This document shows, in pieces, positions 13,152 to 26,179 of a stretch of DNA of 64,000 nucleotides. The position numbers and the translations under genes are program-made. Position 1 is the first letter of the stretch, and each line of letters opens with the position of its first letter. The stretch comes from Papilionanthe hookeriana x Papilionanthe teres (lineage: Eukaryota; Streptophyta; Magnoliopsida; Asparagales; Orchidaceae). A model generated the notes under the pieces. It saw nothing but the letters and a program-made list of their open reading frames with translations. It searched no databases and was not told the DNA's origin. The stretch lies in NCBI GenBank assembly GCA_022702705.1, contig CM040423.1, forward strand, positions 124,072,852-124,136,851, written 5' to 3'.

Positions 13152-13545
13152 AAGTTCATTCTTTCATTAATAGTTATAGTAACTTCTCCTTTCTTAGGAA
13201 CATAGTGAAAAGTACTAACCCCTGCACTATCTGAAATAGGGTAGATAATTCTAGCATCTAACCACTTTAAAATTTCTTTCTTAATAACACTTTCATAATA
13301 GGACTTAATCTCCTTTGAGGATCGGCCTCGGGTTTACAGTTCTCTTCCATAAGAATTCTGTGCATACAGATTGAAGGGCTGATTCCTTTACTATAAGTTA
13401 TAGACTAACCAAAGGCTTTCTTATATTTATTTAAAGATTCAAGCAAATTAACTTCTTCTGTAGTTAATTTTGAGTAAATTATAACAGGAAAAGTTGAGGA
13501 ATCACCTAAAAAGACATATTTTAAATGTTCAGGAAGTAACTTCAA
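13152..13545 (-). pseudogene. Athila-like reverse transcriptase, N-terminal remnant
   Basis: Minus-strand translation gives LPEHLKYVFLGD, then NLLESLNKYKKAFG, then KGISPSICMHRILMEEN. This is the usual linker and start of the Athila-lineage RT. In-frame stops occur (for example after KKAFG and before MLEL). The coding sequence is cut at 13151 by the family-D LTR insertion, so the catalytic RT motifs are missing. Confidence 0.75.
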
Positions 13546-13680
13546 TTCAAGTTCTTAAGTTCTTTCATATGATGGATGAAAAGATTCATCTTTCTTTTTT
13601 ATGTCCAAAACTCCAAAGATTTATTGAACATAATTTAAGTTTTCCTCAATATAATCATCAAAATATTCTGTTTCCTCTTC

Positions 13681-14290
13681 TTACTCGTGTTCCAAATTTT
13701 CACTTTCAAATTTCTCTTCATATGTTGCTTTGAAATGGCATTCACTCAAATATCTTATAACATCCATCCTGAAACATTCATCATCTTTACCTCTAGTAGG
13801 ATATTTCATTGATTTTAAAATACTAAATGTCACAGTTTGATCATTACCACACATAGTTAATTTTCCTTTCTGCACATCTATCATTGCTCTTCATGTAGCT
13901 AGGAAAGGACACCCTAAAATAATAGATATCTCTTTATCTTCCTCCATATCAAACACAATGAACTCAACAAAAAAGATAAATTGATCCACTTTTACTAAAA
14001 CATCTTCTTTAACTCATTTAGGATATGTTATCGAACGATCTACTAACTGCAGAGTTACAGTAGTAGGGGTTATTTCTCCTAATCTCAGTCTTTTAAATAT
14101 TTATAATGGAATAAGGTTAATGCTTGCACCTAAATCACATAAAGCTTTCCCATAAAATATTTCTCCAATTGCACATGGAATTTTGAAGCTACCAGGATCA
14201 TTAAGCTTTTCATGAAGTTTTTCTGAATTATTGCACTACATTCTTCACTATGTTTAATTATTTCATTATTTTAAAACTTTCTTCTCCTAC
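13681..14290 (-). pseudogene. Athila-like aspartic protease remnant
   Basis: On the minus strand, CDLGAS at 14122-14139 is the protease active site in its Athila form. It is followed by LQLVDRSITYP, DVLVKVDQFIF, VFDMEEDKEISIILG and AMIDVQKGKLTM, the standard Athila protease segments. Stops and frameshifts interrupt it. It lies between gag and RT, as the Athila order requires. An ORF from 13884 to 13681 is the longest uninterrupted piece. Confidence 0.8.
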
Positions 14291-15960
14291 TAAGAATATC
14301 CTTCATAAACTTCACATAGCTCGGCATTTTTTCTAAGGCTTCAGCAAAGTAAGTTTCTTAAAAATCTCTAAGAACATTGAAAAATGCTTCTCCAACTTTT
14401 ACTGTCGAAGTCTGTAAGGAAATCGTGGAGGTGGCTTTTCTAAATCAATTTTTGGGTTGAGAAATCTATCTTTCCAAACCTTTCTGAGCGTTCTCTTTTG
14501 GTTCTTTAATCTCTTCTTTCTCTACTTTAATCTCTTTTTGAACTCTTCCTTACAACTCCCTTCCACTTCTTAATTAAATAACTCTTACTTGCTTTTTATT
14601 TTTGTCTTTTGGATTTATCTCTGTATTAATAGGAAGTGGTCCTTGGGATCTATTACTTAATGAATTTGTTATGTGTTCCAATTGATTCTCAATATTTCTA
14701 ATTGTAGCTTCTTAACTTTGCAATTGATTTCCCATTTGTAACACCACTTTATCCATAGACAACTTCTTCTCTTTGATATGTGAGGTATTATTAAAACCTG
14801 AAGGATAAGTGGGTCTATAATTATTATTCCCTTGGCTGTTCCAATTCCCCAATGGGTTTACTTGATTGTTCCACCATGGTTTATTACTACCACCCTGATT
14901 ATTATTATTCCAGTTAAAGTTTAGATGGTTCTTCTAACCAGGGTTATAATATTTGGAATATGGGTTATTAGGCTTGTTTATAGCATTTAATGTTCTAATG
15001 TTGTTTGAGAATCTACCATTTGGCCTAATGAATTTTCTTCAATTATTGTAATTGGTTGAGAAAAATTCACTCCAAATTAGTTTATATTCGTTAAAATTGC
15101 AGCAACTTGATTTGCTAGCATTGCAAAAGCATTAAATTCATGAAATTTGGTTACATTTATAGGATTAAAACTTTTAAAAGGCCATTAAAAATTATTTGTA
15201 GCAATTTTTTAATTAAAGCATAAGCATCCTTAAACTGTTTAGAAATCAATGAACCACCCACAGGAGCATTGATACTAGATCTAAGAGATCCAACTAATCC
15301 ATTATAAAAGTTTAAATTATTAATGAGTCTGGTATAGAATGATGTGGAGACTTTCTCTAGAGATCTTTAAAACATTCCTTTGCTTCTTAAATAGATTCCC
15401 CTTCTAATTAACAAAAAGATGTAATATCATTTCTAAGCTTAGCAGTTCTTGATGGTGGAAAATATTTAGCAAGAAATTTTTTCGATAAATCACCCCAAGT
15501 TTTGATAAATTCAGGTGCTAAGGAATGTAACCATATCATAGCTTTATTCCTTAATTAGAAAGGAAAAATTCTAAGTCTAAATGCATAATCCGAAAGACCA
15601 TCATATTTAAATGTTGCACACAATTCTTGACAATTAGCAAGATGTAAATTTGGATCCTTAGTTAGTGTTTCCTGAAACTGATTATTAGATGCCATTTGGA
15701 TAATAACAGGTTTATGTTCAAATATATTAGCCACTGCAGCAGGATTTTGAATACTATTAGTATATTCATCTACGGTAAAGTTAACGTAATCTCTTAAAGG
15801 TCTAAATTCTTGATGGATTTCAGCATTTTATTTATTTTGATTTGTCATTTCTTGAATAATTTTAATTTTTTCAGTATTTTTAATTTTTTCTAATTTTTCT
15901 TACAGTTCTTTCTAATTCAGAATTATAAAGCACAAGTTCTTCAGAACCTGAACTAGGCAT
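14291..15960 (-). pseudogene. Athila-like gag remnant
   Basis: The likely start is the minus-strand ATG at 15960 (MPSSGSEELVLYNSELERT). Recognisable gag segments follow: FRPLRDYVNFTVDEY, NPNLHLANCQELCATF, AMIWLHSLAPEFIKTW, and further on NPLGNWNSQGNNNYRP and IENQLEHITNSLSNR. This is the Athila-lineage capsid/nucleocapsid order. Many stops and frameshifts make it non-functional. The segment sits directly downstream of the primer-binding site at 16097-16117. Confidence 0.8.
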
Positions 15961-16096
15961 ACACAATTATAAAACATAATAAAATAAACTCACACAACAA
16001 AAATAATAATTTCTTAAAAAAAATCTAATAAGTTTAAATAAGAATCTAAAAAGTAAAAATAAGTTTTTCTTTAATTTTTTTTCTTTTTTCTAATTT

Positions 16097-16117
16097 TGAT
16101 CCCCAGCAACGGCGCCA
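16097..16117 (-). promoter_or_regulatory. Athila-like primer-binding site (tRNA-Asp type)
   Basis: The minus strand reads TGGCGCCGTTGCTGGGGATC, the form typical of Athila elements and complementary to a tRNA-Asp 3' end, apart from a C-to-T change in GCCGGGG. It lies 6 bases after the LTR end (CA at 16124). Confidence 0.75.
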
Positions 16118-16123
16118 AAAACT

Positions 16124-16147
16124 TGATCCACCGATATTTATACTTAC

Positions 16148-16150
<3 letters not shown>
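16124..16150 (-). repeat. 3' tip of the Athila-like 5' LTR
   Basis: These are the last 27 bases of the LTR, ending in CA next to the PBS. The rest of the same LTR is at 49217-50924, displaced by the LINEs and by element B. Confidence 0.6.
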
Positions 16151-16207
<57 letters not shown>

Positions 16208-16210
16208 ATA
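16151..16210. repeat. (TA)n tail of LINE-1-like element 1
   Basis: About 60 bases of TA dinucleotides sit at the 3' end (minus strand) of the LINE at 16211-17275 / 44754-46856. They are probably the insertion tail, later expanded. Confidence 0.7.
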
Positions 16211-17275
16211 AGAGAACTATAAGCTTTTCATTCATGTAGAGAAGGTACACTTGGGGGTGAGGAAGCCCAACACCCTAGGGTTCCCCACCAAACACAAAGA
16301 AAAACAGTAAAGAAACAGGAAAATCTCAACCAATAGAAACAATACCAAAAGGAGAAGAAAAAGCTCTCAACAACCAAAAGGGCACAGGAATCCACAAAAA
16401 ATCAGCCCCTATGCTTTCACAAATCTGAAGTGGGGGGCCTCATAGATATCAGCTTCAATCAGAAAAGATAACTGGGTAGGTGGAACAGCAGACACCACAA
16501 TGTTCCCAGAGCTGAGCCCTCTCTGAGCAAGCCAGTAAGCAGGCCTATTCCCTTCTCTACAAATGAAGGAAAACCAGTTGACAGCTTGAGAGGTCAAAGA
16601 CTAAATTCTTTTAATCCATAAGGAGTGGTGCCAGGGAGGATGAAGGTCCCTCTTCAAATGATTAAGAACCAGCATAGAGTCCCCCTCCACCACCAAGTGA
16701 TGTCAGTTGTTACAAATGGCTAGCTTGATAGCACAAAACATAGCCATAAGTTCAGTTTCAAAAGGGTCACATGTAGCAGTAAGGGCCTGTAAAAACAAAG
16801 GCATTTACCAATTGTATCTCTATACAAACCACCAATCCCAACCCCATTGATAGTAAAAGGACCATCAGTGTTAACCTTAATGTAAGGGCGATGAGGAGAG
16901 TTCCATTTGACCTGAAAAACCTTGGCCTGAGGGGGAAGATGATTATGGGATATGTTCAGTATGTTGGGAAACTTCTTGTGAGCGATTAGCTTGGAGATAT
17001 AAGAATAGTAGTTTCCGACTACAATCTTCACACAAGGAGGCATGGCCTCAAACTTACTCATGTTTCTGTGCATCCGGATGAATCAGTAAATAATAAATGG
17101 AATTATTCCCAACTGTTTTTTATTCCAAGACTTCTAGCAGGTGGCAAGCTCCAGCCAGTCCAACTGCAAAGTTCCAGGTTTAAGTAGGTAATAAATTCAT
17201 TCCAGACCTGTTGAGCAAAATTACATCTGAAGAAAAGATGGGGAATAGATTTAGCTTTAGTACCATAGAGATAGC
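16211..17275 (-). pseudogene. LINE element 1, 3' part with RNase H domain
   Basis: This is the 3' half of a minus-strand L1-type LINE. Translation shows VKWNSPHRPYIKVNTDG, then GVGIGGLYRDTIGKCL, the start of the RNase H domain found at the C-terminus of many plant L1 elements. A shorter ORF (16597-16409) contains the remaining, frameshifted RNase H end, with WFSFICREGNRPAYWLAQRG. About 200 bases of 3' UTR follow before the TA tail. Element B's insertion at 17276 separates this part from the RT half at 44754-46856. Confidence 0.85.
17271..17275. repeat. Target-site duplication, left copy (ATAGC)
   Basis: These 5 bases immediately precede LTR B and are repeated exactly after LTR C at 44754-44758. 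They define the insertion of element B. Confidence 0.92.
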
Positions 17276-17279
17276 TGTT

Positions 17280-17300
17280 GACCTCATTTTTGATGAGGTC
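17280..17300 (+). other. Perfect hairpin at the LTR tip
   Basis: GACCTCAT and ATGAGGTC form an 8-bp perfect stem with a 5-base loop, starting 5 bases into the LTR. The same hairpin is present at 4178-4198, 37686-37706 and, on the minus strand, at 55682-55702. The diverged family-D LTRs keep a 7-bp version (56560-56581 and the copy ending at 13147). Confidence 0.8.
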
Positions 17301-19909
17301 TTCTCTTCTTCTCTTTAGTACTTAGGATCTAGCCTTAGGCTTTTCCTTTGACTATCTTAGAGGACTAGAATTGGGACCCACCTTTTAGAAATTCAAACCA
17401 CTTCTTAACTCCCTGCAAACTCCACAAACTTGACTATAGACCCCTAATCACCTAGAGGGTTGAAATCAAATGTGGAAGTTTAAAGGATGAGTTCCTATGG
17501 GACTCTTTGGCCTTAGGACCGCCCTCAGGTGGCCCGGTCCGGTGAGGGGCCGACTTACACACACACTACACTTATACACTACACTTTCACACACTTCCTA
17601 AAACTACACCCATACCTAACTTGACCTCCTGACTCATGTAGGTGATTCACATGGATGGTCCTTAACCCCTAAGCCCTTGGCTAAGAAGGTTAGGAACAAC
17701 ATAGTGAATGCCTCAAATGAGTCCCTTCATGGCTCATATGGGCTTGATATGGCTTCATGGCTAAACCAAGATGACTTCTTTCCACTTACATCCACCCAAT
17801 CTTCAATTTCCCAAATTTTCAATTTTTGACCCCGGGACCCTACACCCGCTAACTTACCCAAAACCCTTGAAATTACCCAAATTTCTCAAAAATTTCCAAA
17901 TTACCCAAAATTCTCTAAAATCAATCCCAAACATTTCCACATCACTTAAATTGATCATCCATACCCAGAAATACCAAAAATTCCAAGAAAACCTCCCAAT
18001 ACCCTCCAAATACCCAAAATACCCCTCTTGACCCAAAAATCCAAAAATTCAGAAAATTCCCAGAAAATTCCAGAAAATCTCAAATATTCCCAATTTCATT
18101 TTGTCCAACTACACCATGGGCCAATTTTGTCAATTTACCCTACTTTTGGCAAAACCCCCAATTTGGCCCATTTTAACCCAAAGTGAACCCAATGTTAAAC
18201 CAAACCTACCCAATTGACCCCAATTTATGTCCAATTCAATTCTAAACTTCAATGCAACATCCCCAATACCAATCTAGACCAAATCCAAGTCCAATTTGAT
18301 TGACATTTGGATCCAATTTCACTTTTGGCCTTAAAGCCCAATTTTGACCCATGACCCAAACCTAACCCAAACTCACCCAATTCAACTCCAAATCACACCA
18401 AATTGACTCCAAGCCCTTCATAGAACATCCCTAAACCAATTATGACATTTATTTGACAAAGTTCTTCACAAAATCTTTTCCCAAATGCCCATCCTAAAAT
18501 CAAAAAGCCCATTTCCCTTAAACTTTCCTAAGAGCCCACTTCCTTCAAATTCAAAAGCCCAAAATCTACCCTAAAGCCCACATGACATCTCCATTTGCCA
18601 TCCACTTAATTAAAGCCATTACCTAAGTCCTAAATTCACCATCAAATTATTCCAAATCAAGTTTCATACAAATTTCCATCAAATTACCAAAAATTCCTAA
18701 AATCCATTTTCATGAAATTGACCAAACCTTTTCCCAAGCCAAAGGTGAGCCATGCAAGCCATGGACAAGCCGGATGAAGCCATGGAAGGCTTGACATGTG
18801 ATCAAGCCATTAATGGCAAAAGGAGGGGCCCCTTTCCTAATCCTTCTTAAACCCTTTTTACCTTAAGCATGTCACACACTAAACCATGCTTAGCCACCTC
18901 ATCATGGATGGAGACCACACCATTCTCTCTTGGCTGACCCAAGTGATCTTTTTCAGCCCAAGACCAGGCCTTGGGTGGTGAACCTAGCCCAAATTCATGG
19001 GTTGACTCATTTGAACCCAAAATGGTTTTCCCCCCATTCCATTTCAATCCAAGCTCTTTACACATGGCAATTGCCAATTGCTTGCACCAAGTCCCGCCAC
19101 CGACCCACCCGACCTCGAGGGTGACCCATGCACGGCCGGCCGGCCACCGAGGCCGCCGGAAAACACCATGGCCGAGAGCTCACATGTGAGCCCAACTTGG
19201 AATTCTCACTCGCTGAGCTGCCCCATCCCCAGCTGGCCATTGGAGCTGTTCTTCTCTTGCCGAGAGCAGGCCGATCCCAAGCCCTAACTCTCCATGGGAG
19301 GCCCTCCACCCTCTCCTATTTAAACACCACCCCTCTCGGCCATGAGAGGTGCTGAAACAAACCTTAAGGAAACTCGCGCAAAATTGTTCCGGACTCCTCC
19401 CCATACACGAGCACTTGATCCCCAGTGAGATCCCCCTGCCATTTCTTCTCACGAGCTCAATTTCGCAGTTAAAATTCCACCCAAAACCAGGACACTTCTC
19501 CACAGTGGACCAATCCTCAAATTGATTGGTCCTACACCTTCACCAAACCAAGGGAAGGTGTCCACCAGCAAAAGCCCCATCTCCAGGCCACCCAGTTGCT
19601 CCAGCCTCCAAGCTTTGTGATCGGGTTTGGTCGAAATCACATCTAGACAATTCACCAGACCAGGAGACTTCATCTCGGAGCTTGCGGGATCCAATCGAAG
19701 GTGCAACAAACCTCAGATCGAAGCCACACTTCTCTGAGCAAAGGTATGAGCTAATTCTTCATCCCGAGCTTCTGGAGATTCCCCATTTCAAATGCTTTAA
19801 TTTCAATGCATGATAACCATATAGATGTGTTCGTCTCTTCAAGACGAATCCATAGAGCATAAGAACATGAAAATCCATTGAGTATCGAGTGAGATCTTAG
19901 GGATTTAGC

Positions 19910-20124
19910 GTGGACGGCTCTCAGGTGAGGACGCTCGGGGACGATGAACGGATGCCGTCCATTCAATACACGCGCGGACGGACGGCTCAGATGGCGTCGG
20001 ACCAGGAGACGGTACAAGAACCGCGGGGCCCGGAGCGCAGAGTCAGATGGCGGCGTCGAATGGGAGCGCGACGCGTGTGCGTTCGGAGATGCCGAGGATG
20101 AGTTGGCGCCGCGTGGATAAATAG
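19910..20124 (+). promoter_or_regulatory. GC-rich block with TATA-like element in LTR B
   Basis: This is the counterpart of 7110-7320. CpG-rich sequence ends in GGATAAATAG, after which the LTR becomes AT-rich. It is the likely transcription start region of element B, by inference only. Confidence 0.35.
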
Positions 20125-21939
20125 AAAATTAGGGTATTTTTTGATTTATTTAATTCCCTAAACTTCAAAAATTCATAACTTTGTGTAGAAAAATCGGAAA
20201 AATAAAATAAAAATACCCTCTTGCTTAGTGAACAGAGGTGAATAATGTGGAAAAGAAATCATTTAATTTCATCAAGTATTTTATTTTTTATAATTTATTT
20301 ATTCTCTGCATACTTTTAATTCTCCATGCATGTATACAATTCACCATGGCATGAGACCATAGTGCTTTTGAAGCCTCTGAATTTGGGAACATTCCTTGAA
20401 TTTTCCAAAGTCAGAGGCCATCCCTATGAAGAGTTATTGATTTTTCAAGTTCATGTTACTATTTTGAGTTTTTTAATTCTAATAAATAGCATGTTGTGAA
20501 ATAAATTCTAGGAAAATTTGATGATGTTCCTTATGACCAGAGAACCCTAGGAAAAATAGGTTTTGAGTTAGTTCATTTAAAATAACCCTAATTGGCTTAA
20601 ACACTCAAAATAGGTCTCTAATTAATTAGAGTTAACCATACATCAAATTGACTTGAAATCAATTCTTCACTGACCTTTAGGATTAGAGGAACCCACCATA
20701 AAAATTTGAGGTCAATTGGACTTGGTTAGCCCCACTAATTGGGTTGATTAAGTCACTTAGTCATTTTAAACTTAAAAAATTCATAACTTTCAAAATACCT
20801 TTCAAAAATTCACCAAATTGGTTTTGGAGCCTCTCTGATATTAGGGGAATCTAAGAAAATTAAAATTTCAATTTTCTAAAAAAGTTGATTTTTAATATTA
20901 TTTTAATATTTTTAATAATTAAAAAATAATAAAAATCACAAAAATAATAAAATTCAACAAAATGTCAAATTTTGAATTTTAATCACTTAGGAACAAAACC
21001 CATATTTTTCTTAGGTCTATTTGGTGAGATATTAAATTTTAAAGCTTTAAGGTAATTTTAAAATTTAAAAAAAAATATATATATTTTCTAGCTTTTTCAT
21101 TAAAATAATTATAATAAATCATAGAAAAATCAGAAAATTACAAAATTTGCTTCTCTGATTTCCTTGATATCAGAGAGATTTTTGAAAAATATAAAATTCA
21201 TTTTTCAACATTTATTTTATTTTTAAATTAATTAACACTCCAAAACTTAAAATAATTATAATAAAAATAATATAATTCAAAAAATCACCAAAATTGGTGC
21301 AAGTGGTCCTCTGGTCATTAGGAATGTCCCTTAATTTTCTTAAGGACAGAAACTTTCCCATGGTCATGTTATTAAATTTTCCTTGGAAATCTCTATTTTC
21401 TACCAAAAATAATTATATAAATAAATTAAATACGAGAAAAATCACATTTTCTCCTCTCGTGTCTTTATTGACATATGAGTGAAGTCACATAAAAATTTCA
21501 AGTTCATTTGAGTTCAATTTAGTGAGTTATGAAATTATTAAGCTTAAAGGGTAAAGTGATAATTAAAATTTTTAATCCTTAATTAAAACTTTAGGTTTAA
21601 TAAAAAAAATAACAAGTAAAATATTTGATCCTAATCTGATTTGGATGATTGAAATTTAAATAATTAAAGGGTAGAAACCCATTAAGCAATTTAAAATGAT
21701 TAAACTTTAATTAAATAATTGATTAAATTTGGAAGAATAACAAAATTGGAATTATTAAAATAGGGATATTATTAGGAGGAGATTTATTCTTTAATTTAAA
21801 AATCCCTAAATTAATTATCTCATTAATATTCAATTCTTAATTAAAATGATAACTCAAATTCAAAACATTAAAAGACTTAATCATTAAACTAAAATTAAAT
21901 TATTAAACTCTTTAAAAAAAAAAATTTCAATTAAATTAA

Positions 21940-22250
21940 AAATAAAATTAAACTAAAAATTAAATTAAATTAAGTAAATTAAATTAAATTAAATTAAATT
22001 AAATTAAATTGAAATTAAAAGTTGAATTAAATTAAAAATTAAATTAAAGATTAAATTAAATTAAATTAAATAAACAAATTAAATTAAATTAAATAACTTA
22101 AATTAAATTAAATTAAATTAAATTAAATCAAATTAAATTAAAACTAAATCAAATCAAATTAATTTAATGTAACATCAAATCAAACTGAATTAAATTAAAT
22201 TAAAACTCAATTAAATTAAATTAAATTAAATTAAATTGAATTAAATAACA
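21940..22250. repeat. (AAATT)n pentanucleotide run in LTR B
   Basis: Interrupted TTAAA/AAATT repeats span about 300 bp, matching 42345-42655 in LTR C and 9110-9410 in LTR A. Confidence 0.85.
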
Positions 22251-24353
22251 TCACCTAAAACGAAAGAAATTAAACATAAAGCAACTTGAACACTATTCCA
22301 AATTTAAACCCATTAACTTAAATCAAATCATTTGAATACCAATTTACCCTCGAAAGCTTCGGTTATTATAACTCCTAAACAGAACATTAAATGAAATGTT
22401 ACCTCACCTATAGGATATTCAAATGTCCTAGTTCATCGAGTAAGATAACAACAAAACTTGAATTCTCGGAGGATTAATTCATTTGTATAATTAAACCCAT
22501 TTGGACTTAAAACAATCCTAGAAATATTGAAAAGATGTTTAAGATTATTCTTAAGCACTTCCTCAATATGATAGGACATTTATAAGAATAATTGGACTTA
22601 ATTGTTCTTTGATGAAGAAAATCGTCCTTAAACCAAAACACAAAGAACCTAGACGTCATAGGAGATGACTAGCTATAGGATTAGGAATTTGGTAGAAAAC
22701 CATAACCCTTCCCTTAGCTTTATCTAGGAACTTGCTTAAATATTCTAATTGTGTTTTAAGTGCGGCTTGGGATGACGGGAAGACCCTCCGAGTACGCTTT
22801 TATTTTATTGCAATCTACTTTCTTGCAATTTACCTTCTTGCAATTTATTTAACTGCATTGCACTTACTTTTTCTTGCATGATAAACAACCGTTGCATGAA
22901 AACCCACACCTTTAGGATAGACCCTAAAACTCGAAACCAAAACTAAGTTAAAAGTCATTGCAAGATAAAATTCACCGCCACAACATTTCAAAATATAAAA
23001 AAACTCAAAATTTAATCACAAACGAACACAAAACTCCAATTACAATTAAATTAAAACGTCCTGTTGGATGATCGGGAATACCTCGGATGATGTAACCTAC
23101 GTGTTGCTAACGAGGATTTCCACGGTCTAAATGAAAGTGTGGAACTCATTCGATTGAGTTTAGCAAATTCATCCGGACTAAGTGAATCCGATAAAAATAA
23201 TGATGCCGGAAGGATGGAACCGTGGGATCTTAACCGGTGTCGTTATAATCAACTTTAAGATTTGTTTTAATTAAAATATTGAAAACACCCGGAAATTAAG
23301 ATTTTCTCTAAACCAAAACACTTTTCTCATCCCCTGATTTATGATTTCTCAAACTAAACCTCTGCAACAACAAGGAGCTCGGAGCATGGTGGGCAGCACG
23401 GCCATCGTCATCAGCAATACCTGAGTCTACTTCAGCAAAACTTTCCTAGAATTAAATAACAAAGTCATAGGACTTCGAGGTAGTTTGCTTAGCGCAACAT
23501 AAATCCTCAACCTTTTTTTAGACATTTGCATTGCAAATTAAGCCCTAACCGGTCTTAGGATTCCGAGGTAGTCGTCCGGTACGACAATAAACCCTCACAT
23601 CTTTGAGGCTATTTGTTTGATTTTATCATACAAATATAAGCCCTAATTAATTAAAATTGGCAAGATCAAAATATTTAAATAAATATTAGGACTTTCCTAA
23701 ACTCGAAGCCAAACAATAGGATAGTCGGGAAATTACCGAAGTTCGCTTCGAATCCGTGATTTCTCCTAATTTTCTTCCTTTGGATTCCCAAAACAAAAAT
23801 GTTCCAAATTTGATCCATTCCCTATCGAAATTCCAAACTTCAATCCTTTCGAGAACTTAAACCTTGAAATTCTTGAGAGCAGAATTATTGATTATTATCG
23901 AGAGTTTTCTTAGGTGATTCCCGTCACTTAAGATGTAATTAACTATAGGGGCTTGCCCTTATAGGGAATTTTAAAGAACCCAGGTAATATAAACCTCGTT
24001 TAATGCTTTCATATTAAGCGAGGGAATTTGTCGGCTTATAAAATTGGTTCGCAGACCAAACGGATGTCACAAATCTTCTAGTTTATTTAATCGAGCCCCA
24101 CCGTCGAGCGGTGTGTCTATCCTTAGGGATAGATACACGGTTCGTGGTGCGGTGCTCGTTTATATAAACTATTTGGGATGTGAGATCGGTTTAATCTCAT
24201 ATCTTAAAACCTTAAAATTTAAAATTTTTTCAAAATCAAATATTATTTTTTCAAATTATTTATTTAAATTAAATTAAAATTCGCCGACAATTTCTGTAGG
24301 CGACCCCTCTTCAAAACACAACACACAACCTGAAAATAGTTGCCGACAACTTC

Positions 24354-24371
24354 TGGTGACTCCGCTGGGGA
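24354..24371 (+). promoter_or_regulatory. Primer-binding site of element B (tRNA-Arg type)
   Basis: TGGTGACTCCGCTGGGGA lies 5 bases after the LTR. It complements the 3' end of a plant tRNA-Arg except for one base: T replaces C at position 4, which may be methyl-C deamination or pair as G-U. A tRNA-Arg PBS is typical of Ogre-like elements. Confidence 0.75.
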
Positions 24372-24878
24372 GTATCCCTCTCTCCATTATAATCAGATAA
24401 TTCTGATTTCAAAAATCGGTAGTGTATCCATGTCCCTAATGGGTCAAACTACCCTTCTTTCCGTTGGAATACTATGTTCATTTCTACCTTGGACAAGTAT
24501 AGCCAACATTCTCTCGGATTTAGGAACCACTGTTTAGACACCCCTAAACGGAGAGGTTCCGAGATCCTTTTACCTCATTTTTGAGGTGGGGTGGACCCCC
24601 AATAGGTGTTAGTTTAGGAATGATCCTTCGAGTCGAGAAGTCTTGCTTAAGACTTTCTTTTCCATTCCAACTCTGAATCGGATTCCTTACCTTCTCTACA
24701 CCTTTGAACATTCCGTTCTTAATAAACAAACCCTCTAATAAGTGATTATTTTAACAAATGATTCCTTCTTATAAATACATGAACAAGAATGTGTTCGGAC
24801 TCTTTTCAATTCCTTTCTTTTCGTCCTAAAGAAAAGAAGCATAACTTGGGATCGACAACCGGAATCTACCCTGCGGAA
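24372..24878 (+). other. 5' leader of element B
   Basis: This is about 500 bases of untranslated sequence between the PBS and the first likely ORF. Upstream in-frame codons from 24789 could extend the ORF. I see no further motif here. Confidence 0.5.
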
Positions 24879-26179
24879 ATGGAAGCCCCGAAGCCGATTT
24901 TCTCCTTCACCAATGGACTGGACTTCGCTGTCTATAAGGATGAGCTGCCCGACAATGGGATCATCCGATTCGGGCAAGGATTTGAAAACACGAATGTCAA
25001 GGTCACCGACGTCTCCCTCTTTACACTGACGAACAAGGTATCTGAAGCTGAGGAGCCGCTGCTTGAGTTCAACCTTAGGTCGACCCGGGAGTTCCCTCCT
25101 CGCGAAGGATCCCGACTAGGAGGAGTACCGCCGTCCGCAGGAGGACCGTTCTTACTACCCCCACCGGTCTAGTTGTTTCGCACCTACCCCGACTTCGCAA
25201 AATCAAAGGGGAAAGAAATCCGGAACTATGGTAAACCCGTTACCGTGGAGAGTACGGATCTTCTGTAAGACCTTCGTTTTCGAAATTGGGTCCATTTCAA
25301 AGATTCCGACACTGACAAGGACCCAAAGAAGAAACAAGTAGAAGGATCGCTAGAGAAACCGGAGCCTGCCGAGGTTGCTTTCCTGGAGGAAATTCCGAAC
25401 CGCTCGAATATACACCGTTGCCGAATATACACCGCCGCGAATATACACCGCTGCCGAATATACACCGTTGCTCGACTACATACCACTTTTGGGAGGAAGC
25501 AGGTTCCATCCCCTCTCCGCCGCGGAGGATGAGGAGAATGTTCGCAAGATTGCTTGCCACATTACCTCAGCCCCGCATATTACAACGATAGCCGCAAGAA
25601 AAGAACTAGAACTACGCCGTTTGCTCGACCGCAAACTTTGGTAGAAAAATTAGCAAAGAAGGAAAACGCGCCCGTATCGGAGATTCTACGAAGGATAGGG
25701 CGGGTGCCGATCAAATCCCGTCTTAGGCCCCGAGTAGAACCCGCCGTCATGACGGAAAAGCCAAGTAAAAGAATGAAGGCTAGTCCGCCCGTCGTAGTCT
25801 CGGGATTACGGATTAGGGAGGATACCACCTTCCAAGCATTTGGCCGACGCGACCATCCGGTCCTAGACCTTCGCCGCTAGAAGGATGGTATGGCGTCCCA
25901 CTACTGGGCGGTTGAGATTGAAACGACGACCCGAGAAAGAAAGTCTCGCCGAGGAGGCTGGAATCTGAAGAAAGTGCTACTGCGATAAAGGGGACTCGTG
26001 AAAAGGGGACCCGGCAGCTATCACACGACAACCGCAAAGACACACAGAAAGCCCCGCTAGAAGATGCCATGGAAAAGTTGAGAACCGATATCCGACGGTT
26101 GGCAAAAGAAAGAGAAGAAAAGTTCGGAGATGAGATTGATTCATCGGAATTCATGGACGACGAATATGCGGAAATCAAC
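24879..26179 (+). pseudogene. ORF1-like region upstream of gag (broken)
   Basis: It starts at the ATG at 24879 (MEAPKPIFSFTNGLDFAVYK); an in-frame ATG at 24789 is an alternative. The first open stretch runs to 25172, then coding-like sequence continues in other frames with the segments HFKDSDTDKDPKKKQ, EEIPNRSN, LVEKLAKKENAPVSEILRRIG and FGDEIDSSEFMDDEYAEI. A short imperfect tandem of about 18 bp, four copies, lies at 25407-25475. Ogre-type elements carry an extra ORF of unknown function before gag, and this region fits that place. I do not recognise a domain. Frame breaks may be partly sequencing errors at CAG/CTG. Confidence 0.6.

Larger units (their letters stand above)
17276..24348 (+). 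repeat. 5' LTR of element B (7073 bp)
   Basis: It starts TGTTGACC and ends TTGCCGACA. It contains, in order, the terminal hairpin, a C-rich first 2 kb, a GC-rich block at 19910-20124 with GGATAAATAG at 20115-20124, an AT-rich middle with the pentanucleotide run at 21940-22250, and the conserved 3' segment. No gene is seen in it; the predicted ORFs follow its composition rather than any family. Confidence 0.95.

Noticed and set aside
24354..24371. A tRNA gene at the PBS
   Set aside because: Only 18 bases complementary to a tRNA 3' end; no cloverleaf follows.
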